Part shown: positions 53,384 through 64,000 of the stretch, piece after piece
Layout: every line of letters starts with the position of its first letter
Numbering within the stretch: position 1 is the first letter of the stretch
NCBI GenBank assembly: GCA_963693365.1
Contig: CAVNZM010000013.1
Location: 2,728,001 to 2,792,000 of the forward strand
Reading direction: 5' to 3'
From: Amoebidium appalachense
Lineage: Eukaryota > Ichthyosporea
Length of the DNA stretch: 64,000 bases
Translations under genes and position numbers: made by a program
The notes under the pieces: model-generated
The model's input: the letters and a program-made list of their open reading frames with translations, nothing else
Database searches by the model: none
What the model was told of the DNA's origin: nothing

Positions 53384-55066
53384 CTGCCGGGATCCCCCCA
53401 AGGGTACACCACCCTTGCTAACCACCCCTTCCTCCGAGGCTCAGACCCGGAGGCCCGCCCGCTGCCCCAGCACCACATTGACACCTCCCGCCTCCGGGAA
53501 CTGCTGGCCTCCTACCCGGACCAATCATTCGCCGCACAACTCCTCCACGATGTCGAATTCGGCGTCGACATCGGCTGTCGCGGCCCCTCCACCTCTCGGG
53601 TGGGCCCCAACCTACCCACCACCCCGGAGGCAGCTGCCGCTATCACGGTGGATATTGCCAAAGAAGTCGCCCTCGGCCACCTGCGCGGCCCCCTCTCCCC
53701 TGCCCAATTCTTTGACGAATTTCCGGTCCACCGTTCCTCCCCCATCGGCGCCGTTACCAAGAAAGGGAACCCCCCCAAGTACCGTCGAATCCACCACCTC
53801 TCCTGGCCCCGGGGTAGCAGTGTCAATGACAGCATCACCTACCCCGACGAACTTCAGTACATTCGCGCCCGGGATGTCACCCAACTCATTCTCGACGCAG
53901 GCCCCGGCTGCTACATGGCCGTGGCAGATGTACAGGCTGCCTTCCGGCACATGCCCATCCGACCGGAAGACCACCACTTAATGCATTCAAATGGCAAGGG
54001 CATTTTTACGTTGAAACCAGACTGCCCTTCGGCCTGAAATCTAGCCCAGCCATCTGGGAACGGATCGCGGCCACCCTACAGTGGCTGGCACACCAGCACG
54101 GTATTACCCTCATCCGCCACTACGTAGACGACTGGATTATAGTCGCCCCCACACAAGAGCAGTGCCAACGTCACCTATCCACCTTCCTGCAACTCTGCCG
54201 AGCGCTGCACATTGCCATCTCCGAAGACAAGATGCAGGGCCCGGCCACCCGTGTCGTCTTCATCGGTATCGAATTCGACTCCCATCGCCATGGAGGCACG
54301 AATCCCGGCTTCCAAGCTCTCGGACCTACTCGACCTCACTTCCCACCCAAAGCCCACCATCACCATTCGGGACCTCCAGTCCCTCCTCGGCAAACTCACC
54401 TGGTGTGCCCAGCTGGTTCCCCCCGGGAGGGCTTTCTCCCAGCGCCTATGGGCCCTTCTCCGGACCCACCCACACCTTGCCGGCCACCACCACATACGAC
54501 TGGCTGCTGCCGCCCGGGCCGACCTAGCCGAATGGCACCAGTTCCTCACATCATGGAATGGGGTGCACCTCATCACACCCCCCACATACACCACCCTGGC
54601 CACTGATGCTGCCGGATCGGTGGGTCTAGGAGGCCACTGGCTCGACCAATGGTTCTTCATGCCCTGGTCCCCCTCCACCCAAGCCCTCTATGCTCATGAG
54701 GGTAAACTCGGTTCTTCCGTCATCGAACTCCTGGCCATCGCAGCCGCCGTGGCCCTCTGGGCCCCCTCCTGGTCCACCCACCATGTCCGTATTTTATGCG
54801 ACAACACGGGTGCTGTGTCTGACCTGCACTCTCGGTCTTCCCCCCACCCCGTGATGGCCAAACTTATTCGGTTCATCACCCGCATGGAAATGCAATACCA
54901 ATTTACGTTACAGGCATCCTACCTACCAGGACCCCTCAACCATCTGGCCGATGCCATTTCTCGTAACCAACTTCCCCGGGCCCGACGACTCCGACCTTCC
55001 CTGCAACCGGAGCCCTGCCCTATCCCCTCCTGGGTCCACGAGTTCCTATCCCTTCCCTTGGGCTAA
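53240..55066 (+). pseudogene. pol: YRE-5 RT-RNase H with two compensating frameshifts
   Basis: A G is missing near 53984 (TTAATGCATTC for TTAATGGCATTC) and a C is added near 54281 (GACTCCCATCGCC), so about 300 nt including YVDD are read in the wrong frame. RNase H motifs are intact to the TAA at 55064-55066. Confidence 0.85.
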
Positions 55067-56150
55067 CCCCCCCCCCCCCCCCCCCCCAGATCTCCCGTTC
55101 CGGAGCAACACTGGCAGATTGGCCCCCCACTTTGCTCCGGCCGAGCTGCTTCGAGCCACCACTACCCTGCAGGAATGCCAGGCCCTGAGTCTCAACCTCG
55201 ACTCTCGGGCCTTTTACTCCCGGGTGCAAAAAGTGTTCATCGATTTCTGTGTGGTATCTCGGCTGCAATCCTCCTCCGGGTCCTCCCTCCCGGCCTCCCC
55301 ACACACCGTGCAACGTTTTCTCGCCTGGTGTGCCCAACGAGGGGTACAGGCCTCTTTCTTAACCGGCTACAATTCGGCCATCACCAGGCTCCACCTCGAC
55401 ATGGGCCTCCCTGCTCCCTACCCCCACGACAAGTCTCTGGCCTGGTTCCTACGGGGGGTGGGCCGATGGCAGCTTTCTCACAACATCCGACCCCGCTCAT
55501 CCACCAGGGAACCCCTCCTCCCCTCCCACCTCCGCCTACTCCATGGCCAGTGCCCCACCAAGGCCTCCTCGGCCAATCTCCGGCTATGGACGGCCCTCAT
55601 CGTCGGTTTCTGTGGTCTCCTCCGTTCAGGGGAATTTACCTCCAAGACCCTGACTTCTTTCGACCCGTCCCGTCACGTTAAACGGAAGGACGTGACCTTC
55701 AGCTACACCCCCACCGGTACTTTGTCCCATGCCACCCTCCAGCTGCCAACCTCTAAGACGGATGTACAGGCCCGAGGTGTCAACGTCACCCTAGCTGCCC
55801 TGCCCCTCACCCACTTCTCCCCAGCCCATCTCCTCCGGCAGTTCCTGGATACAACGTCCGGTCAACCCGACGACCCCCTCTTCAGTCTCGGTGGCATCCC
55901 CTACACCAAGAGTGCTTTCTCTGCCGATCTCCGTGCCCTCCTCTCCCGGGCAGGCCTCTCACCCTCCCGGTTTGCCGGACACAGCCTCCGCATCGGGGGG
56001 GCCACAGCACTGGCTGAGGCCGGGGTCGACGACTCCCGGATCAAACAACTCGGCAGGTGGTCCTCCGACTGCTTCCTGATCTATACCCGACTTCGTCCGG
56101 CCTCCATTGCTGCCACCACCACACGTGTATTCGCCTCTATTCTTAAGTGA
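54951..56150 (+). CDS. YRE-5 tyrosine recombinase, intact
   Basis: 399 residues from the ATG at 54951, which overlaps the RT end by 116 nt in another frame and crosses a C21 tract in phase. Catalytic residues: R225 (LLRSGEF), H344 and R347 (HSLR), Y378 (FLIYTR). The C terminus is FASILK. Together with YRE-3 this is a recombinase able, in principle, to act on other copies. Confidence 0.88.
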   Translation: MPFLVTNFPGPDDSDLPCNRSPALSPPGSTSSYPFPWANPPPPPPPDLPFRSNTGRLAPHFAPAELLRATTTLQECQALSLNLDSRAFYSRVQKVFIDFCVVSRLQSSSGSSLPASPHTVQRFLAWCAQRGVQASFLTGYNSAITRLHLDMGLPAPYPHDKSLAWFLRGVGRWQLSHNIRPRSSTREPLLPSHLRLLHGQCPTKASSANLRLWTALIVGFCGLLRSGEFTSKTLTSFDPSRHVKRKDVTFSYTPTGTLSHATLQLPTSKTDVQARGVNVTLAALPLTHFSPAHLLRQFLDTTSGQPDDPLFSLGGIPYTKSAFSADLRALLSRAGLSPSRFAGHSLRIGGATALAEAGVDDSRIKQLGRWSSDCFLIYTRLRPASIAATTTRVFASILK

Positions 56151-56179
56151 AACCTTTGGAGCAAGCATACTGCTCTCGT

Positions 56180-56710
56180 GCCGTGGTTTACAACCATTGC
56201 AGGTTCACTTTCGTCCAAGGGGATGTCCCCCTAGAGGCAACACACGTCCCGGAGTAGTTTTTCATAGAGGTTTTATTTGTGGAAATTATTGACATAAATA
56301 TTTTTCTGGGTAAACACGTAGGATGGGTGTTCGATACCAACATAACCATGTAGGCTTTATTTCTTGTTTTAGCAGTTAGCGGTTGGCTGCCCGCACACGG
56401 GCACCTATTAGCCAATCAAAACATCAGATACCACAGATCACTAGACCGAGTTATGACTGGCTCGGATCAGATTTCACATATCACTTGATCGATTTTTGAT
56501 TGGTTCAGATCGGTAGGCTTAGGTATATAAGCACGACAGTTTTTAACAGATCAGCAAGCTACAAACACATCTTCTGTGTTTAGCATCCACAGCCTTACAG
56601 CTATATATTCCTTTTCACCCACCCAGCTACACCCACACACAACCCCCATTGATCCACACATACGTGCTGTTTTTTCACGGGGCGAAGACTTCCCCCGTTT
56701 TTTGGGCACA
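56180..56710 (+). repeat. YRE-5 B1, A2 and partial u
   Basis: B1 ends CATAGA at 56268, A2 runs 56269 to about 56617, and u stops at 56710. B2 is absent. Confidence 0.85.
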
Positions 56711-56789
56711 TGCCGCAAAACGTATTGTGGGCATTACTGCAGCTATAAGAATCTGACGCACTACGTAGGTAATCAAACCAGGAAGTTTA
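56711..56789 (+). repeat. 79-bp direct repeat flanking YRE-5, right copy
   Basis: Same 79 bp as 51328-51406. Confidence 0.93.
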
Positions 56790-57112
56790 ACTGAGACCTG
56801 GTGGTCAGTGAATGGACGAGAGCCTATAGGACTGTAGGGTTAAGGTGGGGAACTAAGGGCGAAGAAGTGAAATGCACAGGTTACTTAGAACTAGTGAAAT
56901 TGACCCACTAAAAGGAACACGGCTGGCTACAATGTGAACGAGAAACAAGGCTGCTTGTTATTTTTGGCCCCCACACCATCCACCAATTTTAGCCCCCCCC
57001 CCCCCCCGACCCCAAACGACCTCTCTTAGCGGCCGCCCCCCCTCGCACGGCGGGGGGCGTCCGTAGAGATTTCAAGTCGCTGCCACTTAGCACCCGGATC
57101 GTTTACCCAGGC
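56790..57112. other. Spacer with GC hairpin, no gene seen
   Basis: C16 near 56992-57007 and a strong hairpin with arms CGCCCCCC and GGGGGGCG around 57033-57060. No gene recognised. Confidence 0.55.
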
Positions 57113-57769
57113 TCTATGAAAACTACTCCGGGACGTGTGTTGCCTCTAGGGGGACATCCCCTTGGACGAAAGTGAACCTGCAATGGTTGTAAACCACGGC
57201 GAGCCCCCAGTCATCAATTTATTGATCCGTGAGGTCCATGTGCCCAAAAAACGGGGGAAGTCTTCGCCCCGTGAAAAAACAGCACGTATGTGTGGATCAA
57301 TGGGGGTTGTGTGTGGGTGTAGGTGGGTGGGTGAAAAGGAATATATAGCTGTAAGGCTGTGGATGCTAAACACAGAAGATGTGTTTGTAGCTTGCTGATC
57401 TGCTAAAAACTGTCGTGCTTATATACCTAAGCCTACCGATCTGAGCCAATCAAAAATCGATCTAGTGATATGTGAAATCTGATCCGAGCCAATCATAACT
57501 CGGTCTAGTGATCTGTGGTATCTGATGTTTTGACTGGCTAATAGGTGCCCATGTTTGGGCAGCCAACCGCTAACTGCTAAAACACGAAATGAAGCCTACA
57601 TGGTTATGTTGGTATCGAACACCCATCCTACGTGTTTACCCAGAAAAATATTTATGTCAATAGTTTCCACAAATAAAACCTCTATGAAAACTACTCCGGG
57701 ACGTGTGTTGCCTCTAGGGGGACATCCCCTTGGACGAAAGTGAACCTGCAATGGTTGTAAACCACGGCA
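57113..57769 (-). repeat. YRE-6 split direct repeats B1, A2, u, B2
   Basis: B2 starts (plus view) TCTATGAAAAC at 57113, A2 reaches GGTTTT at 57680, then B1 continues to about 57769. Confidence 0.85.
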
Positions 57770-57797
57770 CGAGAGCAGTATGCTTGCTCCAAAGGTT

Positions 57798-58864
57798 TCA
57801 CTTAAGAATAGAGGCGAATACACGTGTGGTGGTGGCAGCAATGGAGGCCGGACGAAGTCGGGTATAAATCAGGAAGCAGTCGGAGGACCACCTGCCGAGT
57901 TGTTTGATCCGGGAGTCGTCGACCACGGCCTCAGCCAGTGCTGTGGCCCCCCCCGATGCGGAGGCTGTGTCCGGCAAACCGGGAGGGTGAGAGGCCTGCC
58001 CGGGAGAGGAGGGCACGGAAATCGGCAGAGAAAGCAGTCTTGGTGTAGGGGATGCCACCGAGACTGAAGAGGGGGTCGTCGGGTTGACAGGACGTTGTAT
58101 CCAGGAACTGCCGGAGGAGATGGGCTGGGGAGAAGTGGGTGAGGGGCAGGGCAGCTAGGGTGACGTTGACACCTCGGGCCTGTACATCCGTCTTAGAGGT
58201 TGGCAGATGGAGGGTGGCATGGGACAAAGTACCGGTGGGGGTGTAGCTGAAGGTCACGTCCTTCCGTTTAACGTGACGGGACGGGTCGAAAGAAGTCAGG
58301 GTCTTGGAGGTAAATTCCCCTGAACGGAGGAGACCACAGAAACCGACGATGAGGGCCGTCCATAGCCGGAGATTGGCCGAGGAGGCCTTGGTGGGGCACT
58401 GGCCATGGAGTAGGCGGAGGTGGGAGGGGAGGAGGGGTTCCCTGGTGGATGAGCGGGGTCGGATGTTGTGAGAAAGCTGCCATCGGCCCACCCCCCGTAG
58501 GAACCAGGCCAGAGACTTGTCGTGGGGGTAGGGGAGCAGGGAGGCCCATGTCGAGGTGGAGCCTGGTGATGGCCGAATTGTAGCCGGTTAAGGAAGAGGC
58601 CTGTACCCCTCGTTGGGCACACCAGGCGAGAAAACGTTGCACGGTGTGTGGGGAGGCCGGGAGGGAGGACCCGGAGGAGGATTGCAGCCGAGATACCACA
58701 CAGAAATCGATGAACACTTTTTGCACCCGGGAGTAAAAGGCCCGAGAGTCGAGGTTGAGACTCAGGGCCTGGCATTCCTGCAGGGTAGTGGTGGCTCGAA
58801 GCAGCTCGGCCGGAGCAAAGTGGGGGGCCAATCTGCCAGTGTTGCTCCGGAACGGGAGATCTGG
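57798..58864 (-). pseudogene. YRE-6 tyrosine recombinase, two frameshifts
   Basis: An extra base in the run near 58531-58535 (TAGGGGAGCAG) and an extra C in the C8 run near 57947-57954 disrupt the frame. Box I and GRWSSD...FLIYTR are otherwise conserved. The junction tract upstream reads CTAAA-C17-ACCAG, an interrupted version of the poly-C. Confidence 0.85.
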
Positions 58865-58883
58865 TGGGGGGGGGGGGGGGGGT

Positions 58884-60132
58884 TTAGCCCAAGGGAAGGG
58901 ATAGGAACTCGTGGACCCAGGAGGGGAAGGGGCAGGGCTCCGGTTGCAGGGAAGGTCGGAGTCGTCGGGCCCGGGGAAGTTGGTTACGAGAAATGGCATC
59001 GGCCAGATGGTTGAGGGGTCCTGGTAGGTAGGATGCCTGTAACGTAAATTGGTATTGCATTTCCATGCGGGTGATGAACCGAATAAGTTTGGCCATCACG
59101 GGGTGGGGGGAAGACCGGGAGTGCAGGTCAGAAACAGCACCCGTGTTGTCGCATAAAATACGGACATGGTGGGTGGACCAGGAGGGGGCCCAGAGGGCCA
59201 CGGCGGCTGCGATGGCCAGGAGTTCGATGACGGAAGAACCGAGTTTACCCTCATGAGCATAGAGGGCTTGGGTGGAGGGGGACCAGGGCATGAAGAACCA
59301 TTGGTCGAGCCAGTGGCCTCCTAGACCCACCGATCCGGCAGCATCAGTGGCCAGGGTGGTGTATGTGGGGGGTGTGATGAGGTGCACCCCATTCCATGAT
59401 GTGAGGAACTGGTGCCATTCGGCTATGTCGGCCCGGGCGGCAGCAGTCAGTCGTATGTGGTGGTGGCCGGCAAGGTGTGGGTGGGTCCGGAGAAGGGCCC
59501 ATAGGCGCTGGGAGAAGGCCCTCCCGGGGGGAACCAGCTGGGCACACCAGGTGAGTTTGCCGAGGAGGGACTGGAGGTCCCGAATGGTGATGGTGGGCTT
59601 TGGGTGGGAAGTGAGGTCGAGTAGGTCCGAGAGCTTGGAAGCCGGGATTCGTGCCTCCATGGTGATGGAGTCGAATTCGATACCGATGAAGACGACACGG
59701 GTAGCCGGGCCCTGCATCTTGTCTTCGGAGATGGCAATGTGCAGCTGTCGGCAGAGTTGCAGGAAGGTGGATAGGTGACGTTGGCACTGCTCTTGTGTGG
59801 GGGCGACTATAATCCAGTCGTTTACGTAGTGGCGGATGAGGGTAATACCGTGCTGGTGTGCCAGCCACTGTAGGGTGGCCGCGATCCGTTCCCAGATGGC
59901 TGGGCTAGATTTCAGGCCGAAGGGCAGTCTGGTTTCAACGTAAAAATGCCCTTGCCATTTGAATGCCATTAAGTGGTGGTCTTCCGGTCGGATGGGCATG
60001 TGCCGGAAGGCAGCCTGCACATCTGCCACGGCCATGTAGCAGCCGGGGCCTGCGTCGAGAATGAGTTGGGTGACATCCCGGGCGCGAATGTACTGAAGTT
60101 CGTCGGGGTAGGTGATGCTGTCATTGACACTG
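58884..60132 (-). pseudogene. pol: YRE-6 RT-RNase H, 5'-truncated and YVDD mutated
   Basis: Open from the TIRE-beta junction to its stop at 58884. The first aspartate of YVDD is asparagine (plus-strand GTT at 59820-59822), giving HYVNDWII, probably inactive. RNase H motifs intact. Confidence 0.85.
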
Positions 60133-60168
60133 CATCAGCAAACTTCCTCCGGCATCCGAAACCCATTA

Positions 60169-60738
60169 TCTATGAAAAACTACTCCGGGACGTGTGTTGC
60201 CTCTAGGGGGACATCCCCTTGGACGAAAGTGAACCTGCAATGGTTGTAAACCACGGCAAGCCCCCAGTCATCAATTTATTGATCCGTGAGGTCCATGTGC
60301 CCAAAAAACGGGGGAAGGCTTCGCCCCGTGAAAAAACAGCACGTATGTGTGGATCAATGGGGGTTGTGTGTGGGTGTAGGTGGGTGGGTGAAAAGGAATA
60401 TATAGCTGTAAGGCTGTGGATGCTAAACACAGAAGATGTGTTTGTAGCTTGCTGATCTGCTAAAAAACTGTCGTGCTTATATACCTAAGCCTACCGATCT
60501 GAACCAATCAAAAATCGATCTAGTGATATGTGAAATCTGATCCGAGCCAATCATAACTCGGTCTAGTGATCTGTGGTATCTGATGTTTTGACTGGCTAAT
60601 AGGTGCCCGTGTGCGGGCAGCCAACCGCTAACTGCTAAAACACGAAATGAAGCCTACATGGTTATGTTGGTATTGAACACCCATCCTACGTGTTTACCCA
60701 GAAAAATATTTATGTCAATAATTTCCACAAATAAAACC
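60169..60738 (-). mobile_element. Solo A-u-B unit of the YR retroelement near the TIRE-beta end
   Basis: 570 bp, minus strand, complete A with promoter, u and B. The flanks are AAACCCATTA on the left and AAAACCCATTAAAG on the right. This could be a 10-bp duplication or simply the local repeat texture. Confidence 0.88.
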
Positions 60739-61490
60739 AAAACCCATTAAAGATATCATAAACCCATAAACCCATCTTTTTGCCACTCTTTATCCCCCTC
60801 TTGTCTTTTAGATAACATAACAGCATCGTTTTGCTATCACGGGTTTTCTGGATATCATTTTGGTATCTTTTGCTAGATATCAAAATGATCTCATAATGGG
60901 CTCATACGGAGCACCCTGAACCCATCGTTGTTCTATCCTGTGTTCCATGTATTCAACAACCTCGTTATATCCGTATGATACCATTATGATAGTCTATTTG
61001 ATATCATAAAATCTTTTTAGTCTGATGTTCAGAAGCGTTTTAGACATAATAAAGATATCTCTAATAGCGGATTAGGAGCCCTTCCCCATATCCTTATGGT
61101 AGCTATCACATATCCTTACGATATATATGAAAATCGATCATAAGATACATATTTAGGAGCCTTTAAAGATATGAGAAGTTCTGGCTGTATGTCCTCTACA
61201 CGACATCTTTCTAGTATCTGTTACATATCGTTAAAACATATAGTAGTTTATCAGCTAACCATTCCTTATGATATTAGTAGCATATCGTTAACATAACTCT
61301 GTCACATCTTTTTGACATACAGCACATATATCAAAACGATAAATTTAAGGTATAATTAAGATTTATTAAGAATGATTTTCGCAATATAGTTATATTATCC
61401 TTTTCATATCATTATGTTATGTCTTGATATATATGATTGAGCCATTTTCAAAGTTGATATCATCCAGACGTCGTTTCCGATCACTGTTTG
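60739..61490. repeat. AT-rich degenerate short-motif array of TIRE-beta
   Basis: Recurring GATATC, AAACCCAT, CATATCGTTA and TTATGATA words, same texture as in TIRE-alpha. No coding frame. Confidence 0.6.
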
Positions 61491-61499
61491 ATGTCGTTT

Positions 61500-61501
<2 letters not shown>

Positions 61502-61555
<54 letters not shown>

Positions 61556-61572
61556 ACCCCCCCCCCCCCCCC
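61502..61572. repeat. Poly-C tract
   Basis: C54, A, then C16 by the listed bases. Confidence 0.92.
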
Positions 61573-61589
61573 GCCCCTCACCCCTTTCG

Positions 61590-61800
61590 AACCTGCCTGT
61601 CACGTGGTCATATGTCGTCGAGCCGCTGATTACAGATCCATTTTCTGCAGACACGTCCCACTGGAACGTGTCAACTATAACTCATCTATTATCTTTTACG
61701 TAGGGTTATGTCCCACTGGGGCGTGTCTGTCACTTCAAATATTTTCTAAGACAAATATTTTTAAAGACATGTCCTCGGGACATGTCTTCACACAATTTAT
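61590..61800. promoter_or_regulatory. Palindromic motifs including a p53-type full site
   Basis: A perfect palindrome with 11-bp arms AAGACATGTCC and GGACATGTCTT separated by TCG at 61764-61788. Each half-site fits RRRCWWGYYY. Nearby, GTCCCACTGG occurs at about 61655 and 61710 in imperfect palindromes. Function unknown. Confidence 0.4.
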
Positions 61801-62223
61801 TCGAACTACGAAAACACACAAAATAAATACACAGACACACACAAAATAATAATAATAATAATAAAAATAATAAAAAGCTCTGTTACTTTTTCTCTTCGCA
61901 CACACACACACAAAAAAAAAGAAAAAAAGAAAAAAAAAGAAAAGTCACTCTTTTGTGTGTGTGTGTGGGGGGGGGGGGGGGGAAGGAGTATAAAAGAGCA
62001 GCAACGAACATAAACAAAACTCAAAACAAGCAAACTATTATGCGGGTTTCTAAGAAGCTCCCAACATCATTAAACTAAACACATGCTAATCCCTTGACAG
62101 AAGAGTAACAAGGTGTGTGTGTATGGGTATGAGGCCCAAAAAAAAAAAAAAGGACGCCCAACATGACAATATAAGGGGGGCACTCTTACACCAAACCATA
62201 CCATACCAAATGCCGGCAGAGTA
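61800..62223. other. Low-complexity A-rich/GT/poly-G stretch, no gene seen
   Basis: AATAAT repeats, a CA run, AAAAAAGAAAAAAAG purine tract, G14 at about 61968-61982. Confidence 0.7.
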
Positions 62224-62579
62224 ATTAACAGGACAAAGAGCCGGTACCCACCTATGGGTGCTAAACATGCACATGATCATTCATGTGCTATAAGAGCAAC
62301 ACAGAAACGAAACACGGAAACAACAGCAGCCATAGGACAAAGAACCAGACCCACAGGGTCTTGCCTCCATACTTTATTTACCTTAACAGGACAAAGAGCC
62401 GGTACCCACCTATGAAACGAAAAACGGAAACAACAGCAGCCATAGGACAAAGAGCCGGTACCCACCTCTAGATGATAACTTAGCCTTATAGCTGCTGATG
62501 ACTTCATGGGCCAACCTTGCCAAAACCTGTAAAGGAACTCGAGCTAAGAATTAGCTCATCCTACTTGCGAGAAGTGGGG

Positions 62580-62613
<34 letters not shown>

Positions 62614-63715
62614 GAGGGGGCTGACTGAGAGTGGCAAAAAAAGAGTCGACAGAACCAACCTTAAACATAGTAAGGACGGAAACCCGGACCAGAACTTATG
62701 AAGTCTAGAGAAGCAGAAAATAGCTTGAACGATCGGTGGAGGGGATGATAGCTATAGTGCTAACAGCAAAAGTAGTGCCCACAGTCGCTGGTTCATGAAC
62801 GTGAAAGGCAACGTGCATCTGCAGCCAGCAGACACACGCACACGCACGCACGCACACACACATACACACACACACACACAGACACAGACACAGACCAGAC
62901 AGACAAACGCCATATGCACAAAAGCAGGCAACACAAAACTAACCTTCAAGAAGAAGCTGCAGCATGCAGCATGGTCCAAAACAATCAGCACGGTGGCTGC
63001 GCGATCTGCGGAGGGGATCTGTGACCAGGCGCTGCGGTAAGGGAACTGCGACCAGGCGACCTGCGGGAAGGGACCTGCGACCAGGCGACCTGCGGGAAAG
63101 GACCTGCGGACCTGCGGGAAGGGGGAAGAGAAATGGAGAAAACAACGTGCGTACAGGCTTAAATGGAGAAAAAAATTGCAAACCGGATTGGGATTTAGCC
63201 AATCACTATTCGCCGCGCCTGATTAGGAAAAAGATAAAAATAGATTTCGGCTCGCGCGCGCGCGTGCATCAGCTTGGTGCCCTTAGCGCTACCCTTAGTG
63301 CCCTTAGTCACAACTATCAGACTATAGTTACGTGTCCTCCACTTCTTTGTTCTTGACCATTTTTTCGGCATGAAAGGGTTTCTGTTACTTCTTGCTGTCC
63401 TTCTTAGCGTGCTTGCTTGTCTTTTTTTCAACATGGGTGTCACTGGCGCTTTCGACTTCTTTGAAATCACACACACACACACACACACAGCGCGCGCGCG
63501 CGCGCGCACGCGCGCACGCACACACACTCACACATGCACACTGCACACACACACACACACACACACACAGGCGCGCACACACAGGCACGCACACACACAC
63601 AGGCGCACACCTACACAACACACACAGCACATGCACACACAAGCGCACACACGCACACACCCTGTTATCCCTGATCATGATGCCCCCTCCCCCCCTCCCT
63701 CTTCCCCCCCCCCGC

Positions 63716-63746
<31 letters not shown>

Positions 63747-64000
63747 ACCCACCCACCTACAAAGACGAAAACATTGTACATGTATTGCATACACAAATAT
63801 ACTCGCACATATACATACACACATTCACTTTAATCTTTCAGGCTACATGTGCAATATACATTAATTATGCACAGTCGATAGAATTCGTTGTGAACCCCCC
63901 CCCCCCCCCCTCCCCCCCTCCTCGTTCCCCCCATATGCAATGGGGATAATATTGTTTCCCGCTATTAATTAAAAAATCACCGTTCTAACTTCTTAAGACC
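62224..64000 (+). repeat. Dispersed 2-kb repeat, copy c (continues past the window)
   Basis: Collinear with 6474-8275. It has the same 27-bp minisatellite, CA/CG tract, poly-C and end sequence GTTTCCCGCTATTAAT. Differences are mainly tract lengths and small indels. Confidence 0.85.
63385..63468 (-). CDS. Possible 3' exon or gene-fragment tail (copy c)
   Basis: Same conserved short minus-strand frame as at 7658-7741, ending in TAA. Confidence 0.3.
   Translation of the reverse strand, partial: DFKEVESASDTHVEKKTSKHAKKDSKK

Larger units (their letters stand above)
51407..56710 (+). mobile_element. YRE-5, YR retroelement truncated in u, flanked by a 79-bp repeat
   Basis: A1 starts at 51407. Gag and YR are intact, RT has two frameshifts. 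B1 ends at 56268 and A2 starts at 56269. The copy stops at 56710 in the u segment (GGGCACA), so B2 is missing. The 79-bp left flank recurs exactly at the truncation. Confidence 0.9.
57113..60132 (-). mobile_element. YRE-6, minus-strand YR retroelement, 5' part displaced beyond the window
   Basis: From right to left on the minus strand: RT-RNase H (from 60132), YR, B1 (about 57681-57769), A2, u, B2 (ending at 57113). The element is cut within RT by TIRE-beta at 60133. The sequence up to CACTG matches intact RT, which continues CTACCCC. Gag and A1 are predicted beyond the window. Confidence 0.88.
60133..64000. mobile_element. TIRE-beta, second terminal-inverted-repeat element, right end outside the window
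   Basis: Starts CATCAGCAAACTTCCTCCGG then CATCCGAAACC, matching both TIRE-alpha ends. It follows TG in the YRE-6 RT gene. Internal order repeats TIRE-alpha: AT-rich array, poly-C, 2-kb dispersed repeat, same orientation. A solo YRE repeat sits 36 bp from its end. Confidence 0.8.

Noticed and set aside
57033-57060. GC hairpin and neighbouring sequence as an rRNA or small RNA gene
   Set aside because: No match to any rRNA or tRNA core that I recognise. Only a simple C/G palindrome is evident.
60159-60752. 10-bp target duplication (AAACCCATTA) around the solo YRE repeat
   Set aside because: AAACCCAT words recur naturally in the surrounding array, and the other solo repeat shows no duplication, so it is probably coincidental.

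Overview
The window is repeat-dominated DNA from a eukaryotic nuclear genome. The evidence is Ty1/copia and tyrosine-recombinase retroelements, GT-AG introns, CCAAT plus TATA promoters, AATAAA signals, and an extreme load of (CA)n/(GT)n and poly-C/poly-G tracts up to about 55 nt. No rRNA, tRNA, CRISPR or prokaryotic operon was seen. A compact-gened unicellular eukaryote (alga, holozoan or other protist) is likely, but I cannot name the lineage. Few host genes are visible: one minus-strand gene at 23.6-25.2 kb, a minus-strand transposase-like gene of at least four exons at 26.9-33.2 kb, and some candidate exons. Layout, 0-15 kb: a complete DIRS/PAT-type retroelement (YRE-1: gag, RT-RNase H, tyrosine recombinase YR, split direct repeats) is split by a 9,033-bp insertion (5339-14371). 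The insertion has about 24-bp terminal inverted repeats and a 2-bp TG target duplication. It holds AT-rich degenerate arrays, a dispersed 2-kb repeat, a 183-bp satellite with a solo YRE repeat inside, and GT arrays. Layout, 15.6-21.1 kb: YRE-2. Layout, 21-34.4 kb: microsatellites, the host gene, and the gene with the DUF7869-like transposase domain whose introns are packed with simple repeats. A 499-N gap follows at 34450-34948. Layout, 35-49 kb: the 3' part of YRE-3 abuts the 3' half of a copia element, then one LTR, then the copia 5' half, which abuts YRE-4. The copia is therefore circularly permuted around one YRE insertion site. Layout, 49-57 kb: an inverted copy of the 2-kb repeat, then YRE-5, which is flanked by a 79-bp direct repeat. 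Layout, 57-64 kb: YRE-6 on the minus strand is broken by a second copy of the inverted-repeat element, which starts at 60133 and runs off the window. How the parts work together: each YRE is A1 - gag - RT/RNase H - YR - B1 - A2 - u - B2. A carries the promoter, RT/RNase H copies the RNA, and YR should integrate a circular intermediate without target duplication. The interrupted sites I could reconstruct show clean joins without duplication. No single copy here is fully intact: copies 2 and 1 keep RT motifs, copies 3 and 5 keep a complete YR, and copies 4 and 6 have lost the RT YVDD motif by point mutation.
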